DNA of 64,000 bases, taken from Perkinsus olseni (Eukaryota; Perkinsozoa; Perkinsida; Perkinsidae). The notes beneath the pieces were generated by a model. That model made no database searches and was not told the origin of the DNA. It was given only the letters and a program-made list of their open reading frames with translations. The stretch lies in contig JABANP010000288.1 of NCBI GenBank assembly GCA_013115135.1, positions 1 to 64,000 of the forward strand, given 5' to 3'. Both the position numbers and the translations under genes were made by a program. Positions 21,796 to 34,000 of this stretch are shown here, in pieces (position 1 is the first letter of the stretch; every line of letters starts with the position of its first letter).

Positions 21796-23133
21796 GGCAG
21801 CTGCACGCATACTCGGTTCCTCGCTGAAGCGAGGTGGCGCGCGGAGCTTGTTGACTACACGTAGACAACACAGAAAAATCAGGGACTCTCTCTTCATAGA
21901 CTCTTTCGATAAGGTTGGCTAGTAAAAATGGCCACTGCCCGGCCCGGGCAAAACACGCGTGCACCCTAGTTGCGCGCGAACACATTGAATGTAAAAGGAG
22001 ACAGAGTTATATCATGTCACCAGCGTCGTACAACCGATGCCCACGAAAGATCATCCATAACACAGTGCTGGTCATTGATTAGCTCTGACAATTCGGTTGG
22101 TCAAAATCAGCGGCAATGCGTAGAGAAGGTGAAGCAAGAGACTTTCTGAGTTGGTTCGAAGAGAGCAGCTCGAACACCACCAGACGCTGCCGCAAGTATT
22201 TCCCCACATAAGTGCTTCTGTGTTGGAGTGTGTAAGCCGGGGCTACCCTCACTTGCTAGAGATAGCATGGAGATGGAGTCTGTCACATTTCGCGACCTAC
22301 TGCATCGTGAAAGTAGCAGCCGTAGGCCTTCTTTAAGCATCACTCGAGTTCTGAGCCTTCCTTTGCCTTCGTGTTGCACTCAACCCGGCACTCCAAAGTA
22401 CTGATACACAGGGTAGCCCACCTATCACTCTCATGCCTACTCTTGGATTGTCGTCATAATACAAGTACAGGTCTCACCAGTGGTGAGCCACCACATAAGA
22501 TCTTCGATGCCTTCGCACGCGAGAGCAGCTCCCTGGGTGTGACGCACAAGCCGCAGCTGGGACAGCAACTGCCTTGACACACGCAGTTGCCCGTTACCGT
22601 GGCTGACGTTGAGTACAATACGAAGTCCGATCGAAGCACGATGGAGGCTGACCGCAAATGTGTAGGATTCGAGTCGTCAAAAGCAGGACTTTCCGTGGCC
22701 AGGTTCGGAAAGAGAAGAGCTAGTGGAAGAGTTCAGCATTGTCCCCGGGATAGTGTCTTATTGGTGCAGCAAGGAGCGCAGAGACGTGACTCAGGCCACT
22801 GATGGAAACCACACCTGGGCACCTGATCATTGTGAGTACAACTCTCACTGAGGGGGTCTTATGGGGCCGCGTGCCTCTTTAGTGCCGTTGGGGGAAACTA
22901 ATCACTATACTTGTAGCGCGTGTCACTGTAGGGACAGAAAGCACGCATAATCGAAGCCGCCAGGAGGCTTCTGGAGGGGCTGCTGCCGCAGGAGGGACTA
23001 CGATAAGCGGAGCTCCAAGCGGCCGACTGTGCGAAACACTCGGATGGAATGGGAGAATATTCGACATCATCTCACTAATTCAGGCGCTACCTCTCACTAC
23101 CACCACGTATTTTCTTCCGGCTACCTGCGCAAA
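21796..23133. other. Intergenic stretch upstream of the carboxypeptidase
   Basis: Several short open frames but no recognised protein and no consistent exon chain. Promoter and 5' UTR of the next gene should be here. Confidence 0.45.
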
Positions 23134-25545
23134 ATGGTATTCCTGCTGAAGTTGATCCTTGCTACATCGGCGTCTATCTCGAGGAACCTGGCACTGAGAG
23201 GCCCTGGAGGTGACGTGTGCTTGCGAGTTGCATAGAGTGTTCACTGTTTCTATCTGTGCAGAGCAAAGAAACCGTTCCCTAGCGGGGAACGGAGGTCTGT
23301 GCGATGACCAAGTTGCTCAACACTTGGGTCACCTGAAGGGACTGGGCGATACCGAGTGAGAGTGATGAAGCTCATCGGGTTGTTACCTTCTGTCTCAGGT
23401 TGTTCTACTGGCTTTTCGAGGCCCGCGTAAACCCCGACAAGAGTCATATGCTGATCTTCTTCCAAGGAGGCCCCGGGGCTAGCAGTATGTACTCGGTGAC
23501 TTCTGGGAACGGAGGGCCCTGCATTCTTAATGATGCTGGTACCGACACTACCATCAACACGTGAGTAGCTTAGATATTCTAGGCCTTCGACGGAATATCT
23601 TCACTCATGCCTCGACCTGTAGATACTCCTACAACAGCTTCGCCAATGTCATGTACATCGATCAGCCTGCTCTTGTAGGCTTCAGTGAGGGCACTCCACC
23701 GACCAATTCGAGTGATGCAGCGAAATCCACGTAGGGGAAGCGCATCTCGAGCATAGTGAGCCAAGTCGGCTCAGCCAACACAGCTCGCTTGATTCAGTCT
23801 CGTCGCTCTGGAGAAGTTCTTCAGCGATAACCCGAAATATAACACCGAGGTCTTCCTCGTAGGACAGTCATATGCAGGTGTGGATGTTGGTGACTTCTCC
23901 TCGGAGAAGACTCCTCCTCGCAACTCGCCATTCGTCCTCGGTCATTATAGGTCATTACATACCGGCTCTGGCACAGGAGATGTACGTTCAGAAGTCGAAG
24001 ATCAATCTCAAGGGCGTCGCTATTGGGAATGGCCTTGTTGTCCCTGAAGATCAGTGGGTTCTACAAGATGCATCCTGTTTGATTGCTCAACCAGATACCC
24101 ATTCATGCCACAGATGGCCTACGACAGCGGGACCGCCCCAAGTGTTATCTCGAAGGAATTGTGGGAACACTGTCATGATGTCTTTTTTAAGGTTCTTCCT
24201 CAGATATCAAAAGATGCAGAGTCAGGTCCAGGGCTGCGTGGCGCAGATAAAGAACTGCCACAACAAGCCGTGGGACGCCGCCGTCTGCAAACAGGCGCGA
24301 GACGACTGCCTGACAGATTTCGTCACCCCTCTCGTCCAGATGGGCATTGACACGTAGGTCGACTGGGCTGCATGAGTTTGCGTCGGCTAAACGGCGACCA
24401 CTCACGCCACCTGCGGACATGCTTCGACTCTCTAGCTGCTTTCAGATACGATCTTCGTCTAACCTGCCCGAAACCGCCAGCAGCTTGCCGGACATATAAA
24501 AAAGTAGGAAAGTGGGGGTCCCTTTGCTGTGGTGAACCGGCCACTCCGTTCAGTATGAGAAGTATTTCAACAGTAAGAAGGTGCAGGATTATCTACAAGT
24601 CGAAGCAACATGGATCTTCCTTAATAAAGGCGTAGCGTCCTAGCTGCTCGACGGTTCGAGCCTCATGTCTGATACACCACCCGCCTGGACACTATGCATG
24701 ACATCAAGCAAAATAAGCGGTGGTCAGGTCTATAACGACTTCGCTGGCGACTACATGCTCGAGTATGGCGCTCCTCTTGGGCAGCTTATGGATGCTACTG
24801 GTCTCCGTGTAATGCTGCAAGGCGCGTTCCAGCAAATGGCAGCTGAGTTATCATGCTCCTAGTGCATGCTACGTGCTCGAGTAGCTCTCAGCTCTCGCTC
24901 TAGTGCGCGATAATATTGGGAGCCACAAGCTCTACTAAGGGATGCTCAGTGAGAGACTTCACCTGAGCTGAAATGCTACTAGCACATGCAGTATTTTACC
25001 ATACTGCAGAGGTCCTCACTGCGTTTCCACTGAGTTTTGGTACGTCGGCTTCGTCTTTTCTGATATGCGGTCAGGTTTTTATCTACGCTGGTGACCAGGA
25101 CTACATAGGCAACTGGCTAGGGAACCGTGGCTGGTCCATGAACCTACAGTGGGGAGGACGCGAGGGGTTCAATAAGGCAGAGGACGTGCCGTACAATGTG
25201 AGGTTAACGTTGGTCTTGAATAGGAATGGAGTGCTGGAGTTGCCGTCCACTGGAGGAAGAGTCTACGACGCAATACTAGGGAGGTGCATAGAGAGTCCGA
25301 TTCTCCTGCAATTTTTAGCTTCCCGCTGGACAGCCGATTGGGAAACTCAGAACTTTTACTGTGAGCGCCACAGGTGGACAACTCAGCTTCGTACAGGTGA
25401 GATTGTAGGATGAATCAAGGCGACCTCGTTAAACGATTGACTGAAGTATCTTCAGGTGTTCAAGGCCAGTCACAGCGCTGCGGAGGACTCACCGGAAGGA
25501 TTGCTGCAGCTGCTAACCGCTTTTGTTGACAATCAATTGCGCTGA
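23134..25545 (+). CDS. Serine carboxypeptidase, peptidase family S10, with altered recognition residues
   Basis: Exons 23134-23209, 23262-23355, 23399-23560, 23623-23730, 23798-23877, 23951-24053, 24095-24160, 24204-24353, 24446-24503, 24554-24598, 24644-24808, 25075-25197, 25319-25396 and 25456-25545 join in phase to 465 residues, the usual S10 length. The start ATG opens a signal peptide ([16 protein letters not shown]), so a vacuolar or secreted enzyme is likely. Catalytic triad: Ser171 in GQSYAG, Asp376 in [12 protein letters not shown], His442 in VFKASHS. Also seen: [37 protein letters not shown]. Residues that bind the peptide C-terminus in family members are changed: QGGPGASS instead of NGGPGCSS, GQSYAG instead of GESYAG, and no ENGP. 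The fold is secure; the substrate is not. Introns are 41-92 nt except two (266 and 121 nt). Confidence 0.93.
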
Positions 25546-26073
25546 AGCGATAGAGGCGAATTCACGAGGGATATTTCTCTCTATCCCGTCTGAGACGTAT
25601 ATCTCCGCAATAGTCATTCTGAACGACTCATTCACGAATTTCACGACATAACAGTTGTCTATCGTTCTCTTTTTCAACATCTTCTCTTAGTATTATATTT
25701 CTGCGGGTATTCACGAGTAGCGCGACTAAGCCCTGCTCTTTGGGGACTTTTGTTGGCATTGTAAAAAGATTTTCTTTCTTCGCAGAGTCAAGATATTTGA
25801 TTGATTAATTGACTTGATATTGATTTGATTCGTCAATTTCGGGTGAAAGACATACCCCTGAGGATATACTCCAAGTGATGGAGCTCAACTAGTGATGGAG
25901 TTAGTTTCGACGAGCTAGCGATGCGGTCTTGACACCTATTCTCGACATTGCGGAGAGAAAGACCGAGCAAAGTAATCAGTGAGTGCCATTGGCAACCCAG
26001 TCACAACACGAGTGAGCAATTGACTCAATTAGCTCGTCGACAACTCACTCATGCCATCAAGATACTTGGAGAA

Positions 26074-26258
26074 CAGCTGTAGCGCCTACTCGACACTCGC
26101 TGCCTTTTCCTTACTTATCAAATACTGCACAGGACCTTGAGATACATCTATCGAAGAACATTTCACAGGTGATTCATCATCCAGCTTGTATAGGAGCCAG
26201 CGTCGCTGGTCCAGCGAGCTGATTGTGTATTACCGGATGGACCGCGACGTCATCTCCT
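26074..26258 (+). repeat. Diverged duplicate, copy 1
   Basis: Shares blocks gaccttgagatacatct, agatacatct-tcga, catttcac and ctgattgtgta with copy 2 at 26710-26883. In one frame it reads DLEIHLSKNIS and HHPACIG before a TGA. Confidence 0.7.
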
Positions 26259-26709
26259 TACACACCGATAGAATTTCCCTTATAAATTTACATCGTGCTG
26301 TACATGGTATAATCGCCACGCCTCTCAGCACAAAGGGCTGTCAGACCAATATCACACGATAGTGATCTTCATAAACTCTACGAGTCGCCAGCTACTGCGG
26401 TCTTCTTAGTATGAAGTCCTGAGCCTTCTGCGTGCGTCGGCAGCTGTTGCGGTCTTCGTTTTTTCGCCAGTTGCTGCGGTGTTCTTATTGCAGTGGTGCT
26501 GCTTCTGGATCCTTCGCTGATCTTGCAGGATACCTCTCCGATCAGCGGGGAGAGCGTCCAGATGCTCCATTATAACCTTCATCGGACGGTAGAATGCCTT
26601 GCTGCGCTTCAAATCCGTCACCGTCTTCTAAAGGTGGCAGAACACTCCCCCAGCCACCGCCTTCCGCGCAGGTCTCAGAAACGGAAACGACTGCAGGTAA
26701 TGCCGCGAT

Positions 26710-26883
26710 GGCTGTAGCACCCACTGGTCCCATACGGCCTTCTCTTTCCTTATCAAGCACTGCAAGGGACCTTGAGATACATCTCTCGAGGAGCATTTCA
26801 CCGCTGATTCTTCAACATCCAGTTTGCATTGGAACGAGCGAACTGATTGTGTACTATTGGATGTAACGCGATGTCACCTTCGG
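26710..26883 (+). repeat. Diverged duplicate, copy 2
   Basis: Same order of blocks as copy 1. In the matching frame it reads DLEIHLSRSIS and QHPVCIG, then ELIVYYWM and a stop. Similarity holds best in this frame, which hints at two decayed copies of a coding exon. The source gene is unknown. Confidence 0.65.
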
Positions 26884-27423
26884 GAGCTGAAATTTCATGT
26901 GGCGAGTTATCCAGCGTTTTGGCATGAGCTATTCACGTCATCTTAACATGTACAAAGAGAGCTAACGGCGTGAGCGGTTTTGTGTTGGTGAGTGTGTTGG
27001 AGTCGCGCCACGTGAACTGTCCGCACATGAGGCACTCGTGCGGCGTGCTGCGACTCAGTGCCTAGGAGTGGTACCGTCTTGACGAAGTCGATTTGGGAGC
27101 AGTCTCACCATCCATGACCGGACAGTGAATGGTCCGTTCCGCTTGAGGCTCGATCCCAGCCGCTCGAACGTGGAAGTGGACTTGAACAAAAGTACTGTTC
27201 GAACTATAGGTCAACACGAGCAATGTAGCATCAGGTCATGGAATAGCGCACTACTGCACAGTGGAAGGGTAAGTCTTCCACTCTGATGTGCAGCACACGG
27301 CACGCAATTATGACATGTAGCGACAACGATTTATCTCGAGATACACATAAGCAATAATACAGAAATCAATCACGTGTAAAGTCAAACCCTCAAGGTGTGT
27401 CACGAGATAAATCTAGCTCAGCG

Positions 27424-28006
27424 TTATCGAGCGGTCAAACCGGCATGTTCTTCCAGCACTCGTATCCGCTCGTCGAGCTGTGTTCTCAGATCTCGGACTT
27501 CATCCGTGAGGGCTGTTAGATTCACCGTGAGTGACTGTATTGTGGCTTGCTGTTCTTGCAGGGCCACAGTTAGAACTGCAATTAAGTCTTGGTAAAGAAC
27601 CGACTTCAATTGACCGGCAGAGAGATCATCCTCGCTGGACTCTGTTTCCGAAGAATGTGTGTGGACAACCTCCGGTAGGATGTGTTCCAGGTCCTGAGAA
27701 GGAAAACGGTAATTTACTACCTATAGGAAATTAAGGCAGCCACAGGAATACACTGAGGACAAAAAGATGAAAGATACATCATTCTTACCTGAGCGATGAA
27801 CCCGAATCGGGTTCTGTGATCTTTGTCATCCTTCAGGTCGAAAGCAACCGGCCTAAGCTCTCTAAGGAGCCACTCGCCAATCTGCTTCTCGTCCTCAACT
27901 TGTCCTGCTGCTGCCGTTGTTGAAGCCAGTGATCGCTTCAATGGAATAATGCGCTCTTTCAAACGACGGTCGGAAGTTGTCAGAGCAACATCAACTTGCC
28001 ACGTAC
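27424..28006 (-). other. Peptidase S74 intramolecular chaperone domain
   Basis: Domain spans exons B and C. The predicted nucleophile is the Ser of TT-SDRRLK (codon 27974-27972) and the base the Lys five residues later (codon 27959-27957), the same S-x4-K spacing used by the family. Cleavage is expected just before that Ser. Between SDRRLK and GFIAQ there is a Thr/Ala-rich insertion. After GFIAQDLEHILPEVV comes an acidic linker and the long C-terminal helix that ends VLEEHAGLTAR. Confidence 0.92.
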
Positions 28007-31000
28007 CTGAAAGCATGTAACATGAGCTGCCGGCAACGTCTACAGCGGTGTGAGAGAGCAGTAAAAGGTTCATCACACTTACCATGAAGGTGGCCTGTCT
28101 GATCAGATGTAGCCGAAATGACTCGTGCGCTCCCAGCGTACAGGTCGAAGCTGCCCAGGCGAGCAAAGCTTCGTAGGGACAATGAGCTGCCACATGTGAT
28201 CGAGTCCACGACTGACAGTGTCTTGCCAATTCGACAAGCCTCTAGTAGCGAGACTGAGCTACCAAGGCGGGCAAAGGACCGCAAAGATAGGGAGCTGCCG
28301 AAGGAGGACGCGCCCAGGACGGACAGCGTGTCGGACAGCCGAGCGTAGCCTATAGCCGACAGTGCAGACCCGAGGGAAGCCGGGCCAACTACGGATACCG
28401 AACTACCAACTCTGGAGAAAGCTCGCAGAGATACCGAGCTACCCAAGCATACAGCGTCCAGGGCAGAGAGTGTTGCTCCAAGACGAGCGACGCCTAGGGC
28501 GGACAGTGCGGATCCTGTTTGCGCCACACCAAGGATGGACAAGGTGCTACCAAGTCTGGCGAAGCTTCTCAAAGATAGAGCGCTGCCGAATGATACCGAG
28601 TCGAGCACGGACACATGGCTACCAAAGCGCCCGAGGCCGAGGGCCGAGACTGCCGAGGATATCTTGGCTGCTTCGAGGATAGACAGCGAAGAGCCAAACC
28701 TCGCGAACGAGCGCAGTGAAAGGGAGCTAGCCATCATTGTAGAATCCACCACAGATAGCTTGTAAGCTGAACCCAGTCGTGCCAGACCGGTAATGGACAC
28801 GCCGCTACCGAGCCTCATCATAGAGCGAAGGGAAAGTGAACTACCAATGTTAGCCGCTCCGATGGTTGATAGTGTGTCACCAAGCCGGGTAAAGCTGAGG
28901 GCTGACAAGGACCCCTCCTTGCTCGTACCACCAGCAACTGACACCTCGCTCCCAAAACGCACGATGGCCCTCAGTGAGCTCCCCAGACAGGTAGCGTCCA
29001 GAACGGAAAGCCAGGTACCAAGGCGGACATTAGCCATTGCTGATAGACTGGAACCAGCTCTTACGACGCCGCTGACCGATAGAGAACTGCCAAGGCGCGA
29101 GAATGATCTCAAAGACAGCGAACTGCCGAGCTCAGCTGAGCTTGCCACGGAGAGCTTGTAGAGGGAGCCTAGACGAGCCAGCCCGGCTACACTCAGCCCG
29201 CTACCGAACCGAGCGAATGCTCGCAAAGAGAGAGAACTGCCAAGCATGCTATGAGACAATGCCGACAGATCAGCGCCCAGTCTAGTCGTGGATAGTACAC
29301 TGCAAGTACTACCAACTCTCACGGGTGAGATGATCGACAGGCTACTGCCGAGCCTCACAAAACTGCGGAGTGACAGGCTGCTACCCAGTGCAGTTGCATC
29401 CAGAGCTGAGAGTTTCTCGCCGAAGCGACCATGAGCGCATACAGATAGAGCTGAACCCACCCAGGTGGTACTGACGACCGATAGGGCCGAGCCGAACCGC
29501 GCGAAAGAGCGCATGGATACGGAGGACCCAAGGTGAGCTGCGTCCAGAGCAGAAAGAGAGCTGCCGAAGCGGCCAGTAGCGGTGATCGACAGCGCGTCAG
29601 ATATTCTAGCTGCTGATGCCACCGACACGGCGCTACCCAAACGAGCAAATGATCGCAAGGACAAGCCACTGCCCAAAGTAGTGCAGTCCAGTACAGAGAC
29701 TGAGCCCGACAACCGTGAAGCGCTCACGACGGATAACGTGCTGGAAAGCTTCGCGACTCCAGTGACCGAAATAGCGCTGCCAAGCCTAGCAAAGGCCCTG
29801 AGCGAGCAGGAGCTGCCGAGATTGCCCAGAGAAAGGATGGTAAGAGCGCCGCTCAGCCTGCTCTGGCCAAGGACGGAAACTCCGCTGCCAACCCGCGCGA
29901 AAGCACGGAGTGACAATGCAGAACCGAGTGCTACAAAGTCCAGGGTTGAACACGAGGAGCCGAAACGCACAGTTCCGAGAGAAGAGAGGCTGCTGCCGAA
30001 GCTGGCACTTCCGCTTATGGACGTCTCACCAAGGGATCCAAACCGCGCTAGACCGGTGACAGAGATGCTGCTCCCGAACCTTGCGAAGCCTCGCAGCGAC
30101 AGGGAGCTCCCCAGAGTGCCCATATCGATGGTAGAGATAGCCCCGCCAAGCCTGACTAAGCTCACAGCCGAGCAGGTATCACCAAGGAGGGCTCCTCCTG
30201 CCAAGGACAGACTGCTGCCGAGGCGAGCGAAGCTCCTCAGAGATAACGAGCTACCACAGGCTACCCTGTCTAGCACTGACAACCTCTCTCCGAATCGAGC
30301 ATGGTCAATGATCGATACAGACGATCCAATCGCCACTGTACCAACGAGAGATGCACCGCTACCGATCCTCGCAAAGCTGCGCAGTGAAAGCGAGGACCCA
30401 AAGGAAGCATGGCTGAGGGCACTGATGGAGGCGCCGAGCCGGGTGGTACCAAGCGCCGACAGTGTGCTACCCATGCTGGATGCTGACGCTACTGATATAG
30501 AGCTACCAGCGCGTACGAACGACCTGATGGACAGGGCACTGCCGAAGTTGACCGCGTCCAGGGTTGACAACGCTCCGCCTACCCTAGCGTAACTCAGAGA
30601 GGAGAATGCATCCCCACTGTGGATGCGACCAACGACGGAGGCTGAGCTGCTCAGCCGGGCGAAGGTCCGCAGAGACAGCGAGCTGCCAAGGCACACAGCA
30701 TCTACCGTGGACAGAGTACTCCCCAATCGAGTGGAGCCTAAGGCTGACAATTGGCTTCCAGTTGTCAGTGGTGAGAAGACGGATAACGCGCTGCCGAGTC
30801 GAGCCGCGGATCGGAGGGATAGAGAGCTCCCGAGAGTGGTGCAGTCCACCACCGATACCTTGAATGCAGATCCCATACGGATCAACCCAGTAGCGGACAT
30901 TCCGCTGCCGAACCGGGCGAAGCTGCGCAGTGACAGAGAGCTTCCCAACGAGGTGAAGTCGACAACCGATAGCGACTGGCCTAGGCGGGCAGTACTGAGG

Positions 31001-34000
31001 GCCGAGACCGTCGAAGCCAGATTGGTTGTGGCAACAACCGAAAGGGCCGAGCCAAGTCTGAGGAAGTCTCGGATGGACAAGCTGCTACCGAACACAGCAG
31101 AGTCCAAGACGGATAAAGTATCGCCAACTCTGGCACACGACAGTGCTGAGAGGCTACTGCCAAGTTGACCGCTGGAGACCACGGAGACGTAGCTGCCGAT
31201 GCGAGCGAAGGCCCTCATAGAGATTGAGCTCCCCAACGATACCATATCCAGGGCACTGAGAGTGGCTCCAACTCGGGTATGGGATAACGCAGATAGCGAA
31301 GAGCCCATCTCTGCCCTGGAGCGGAGGGACAGCGAACTGCCCAGCCGGGCGAAGCTCCGCAGGGATAGGGAGCTTCCAAAGTTGCCGAGGTCCAAAAGAG
31401 AGACACCACCCCCGAAACGAGCTGTGCCCAAGACGGATGCAGAACTGCCGAGGGCTGCGGCCGCTGTGAGGGAAGCTCCACTACCAAGGCGAGCGAAGGA
31501 TCGTATGGACAGCGAGCTGCCAAAGCCAGAGAAGTCCAGCACTGATAGGCTGCTACCCAAGCGGATAGAGGAGAGAGCGGAGAGCTGCCCTGCCATTACT
31601 CCAGCTCCTGCCACAGATACAGCGCTGCCCAGACGGGCGAAGCTTCTCAACGACAAGGTACTTCCGAAAGCCACCGCATCGACAGCAGATAGATAAGCGG
31701 TAGAACCGATCCGCGTGAGACCATCTACGGACAAGCTACTGCCGATTCTGAAGAATCCTCTCAGTGATAGGGAGCTGCCCAGGGCACCCATGCCCAGCAA
31801 GGACATACTAGAGCCGAGGCGAGCACCACCGACGGCAGAAACGGCAGAGCCCGTATTGGCTACTCCAGTAACCGATATGGCACTGCCCAATCTAGCGAAG
31901 CACCGAAGAGATAAGGAGCTTCCTAGAGAGCTCGCGCCGAGGACAGAGAGGGTATCCCCAAGTCGACCGAAGCCCAGAGCGGACACATCGCCACCAATCG
32001 CTCCGCCGCTCGTGATGGTGATAGAACTGCCGAGGCGGGCGAATGAACGCAGGGACAGAGTACTAGCAAGAGAGGCTTCAGCCAGAGTAGAGAGAACGCT
32101 GCCGAAGCGAGCCACCTGAGTGGCTGAGATGCCGCCAGCTATACGGGCACCAGATCCCAGAGTGATGGAGCTGCCAATACGCGCGAAAGATCGTAGAGAC
32201 AGCGAGCTGCCGACGTTGGCTTCTTCAAGGACAGATAGCGTGCTACCGATGCGTGCATGTGAGAGGGCCGAGACCTGATCGCCTAGTCGCACCGCTCCAA
32301 CACCAGATACGGAGCTGCCGAGTCTGGCGAAGGATCGTAGCGACAGGGAGCTGCCGAGATGAGCGTTACCCAAAACGCTGAGGGACTCACCGAGAGATGA
32401 CCCTGTGGTTACCGAGCACGAACTGCCGAAGCGAGCGAAGCTTCTCAAGGACAACGAACTCCCCAGCTCAGTGGCGTCGACGACACTCAGAATGTCGCCA
32501 AATCTAGCAGTGTTGAGGGCCGAGATCGCTCCGCCAAAGTAAGCCGTATTGAGAGCGGAGAGCGTGGAGCCGGCGTGGACTGCTCCAAGGGAGGAAGTGA
32601 CGCCGCACACGCGGGCAATGGAAGTGATGGATATCCCACTACCGAGGCGAGCGAAGGACCTCATGGAGATCGAGCTACCGCACACCGCTGAGTCTATTGC
32701 ACTCAAGGCATAGAGGGAGCCCATCCGTAGCATTCCAACGACAGACAGGCCGCTCCCCAACCGAGCCACGCTCCTCAGAGATAGAGAACTCCCAAGGTGG
32801 CCGAGGCCCAGGGCGGACAGCTTGGCTCCGATCTTGACAGACGAACGCAGAGAGAGGGTGCTGCCGAAGTGGGCTGCTTGGATAATGGACAAGCTACCAC
32901 CTAGCAGAAGACCAGAAGTTGCGGAGATACCGCTGCCGATACGCAGCGAGGTTCGCAGGCTCAGTGCACTGCCGAAGGTCACGAAGTCCAAGACAGACAA
33001 CTTGCTGCCTAAACGACCGTAGGATCTGATGGAGATGGCACTGCCGAAGGATACGGCATCGAGAGAGGAGAGCGCTGACCCGAGCCTTGCTGACGACAGG
33101 GCAGACAATGTACTACCGATGTGGGCACTTTCGGCTGCCGATAGGGCTGAGCCGAGACGGACGTAGGAGCGCAGAGACAGTGAACTGCTTAGAGCAGCGT
33201 AGTCCACAACCGTGAGCTTACTACCAAGTCTGGCGAAGCTGCGGAGCGACATGGAGCTGCCCAAAGTAGCATACCCGACTGAGGAGAGGGAGTCGCCTAG
33301 GCGGGCCATGCCAAGCACCGACATAGCAGAGCTTGATTGCACGACACCGGTTACAGATACTGAGCTGCCAAGCCTAGCGTACGCCCTGAGCGATAAGGAG
33401 CTGCCGAGGTTGACACAGTCCACAACGCTAGCAATACTGCCGAAGCGGGCGAAGCTTCGCATAGACAGAGATGATCCACAGTTGACCAACTCCGCCACCG
33501 ATAGACTGCCACCAAACTCGAGTTCGCCCTGAGCGAAGAGACCACTGTAGAGTGACAGAGAGCTACCGAGCCTTGCGAAGGACCTCAGAGATAACGCGCT
33601 TCCCAAGTTGGCAGCAAGCATTACCGAGAGGGCACCGGCCACACCGCTGCTTCCGGCGACAGATATGGAGCTACCGGTCCTAGCGAAGGATCGGAGAGAG
33701 ACGGAGCTCGACAGAGTGATGGAGTCACAGACAGAGACACCACCGGTACCGAACCTAGACTGGCCATACACCGATATAGAGCTTCCAAGTCGACCGATTG
33801 ACCGCAAGGATAGAGTGCTAGCGAAGGATGCGGTGCTTATTGTGGACAGAGAGTAGATGGAACCCAACCGGCTGAGGCCAGTGACCGACAGACCGCTGCC
33901 TAGTCGAGCGAAGCTCCGCAGGGATAGGCTGCTCGCGCAGTGGGCCATGTTGACTATGCTTGCACTGTACATAGAAGTGGTGCGAGTGAGGCCGAATATA

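Larger units (their letters stand above)
25546..27423. other. Intergenic stretch between two convergent genes
   Basis: Holds the 3' UTRs of both neighbours and the duplicated segment at 26074-26258 / 26710-26883. Three short copies of a gccagctgctgcggt-cttctt-like motif cluster at 26388-26480. No gene was recognised. Confidence 0.5.
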
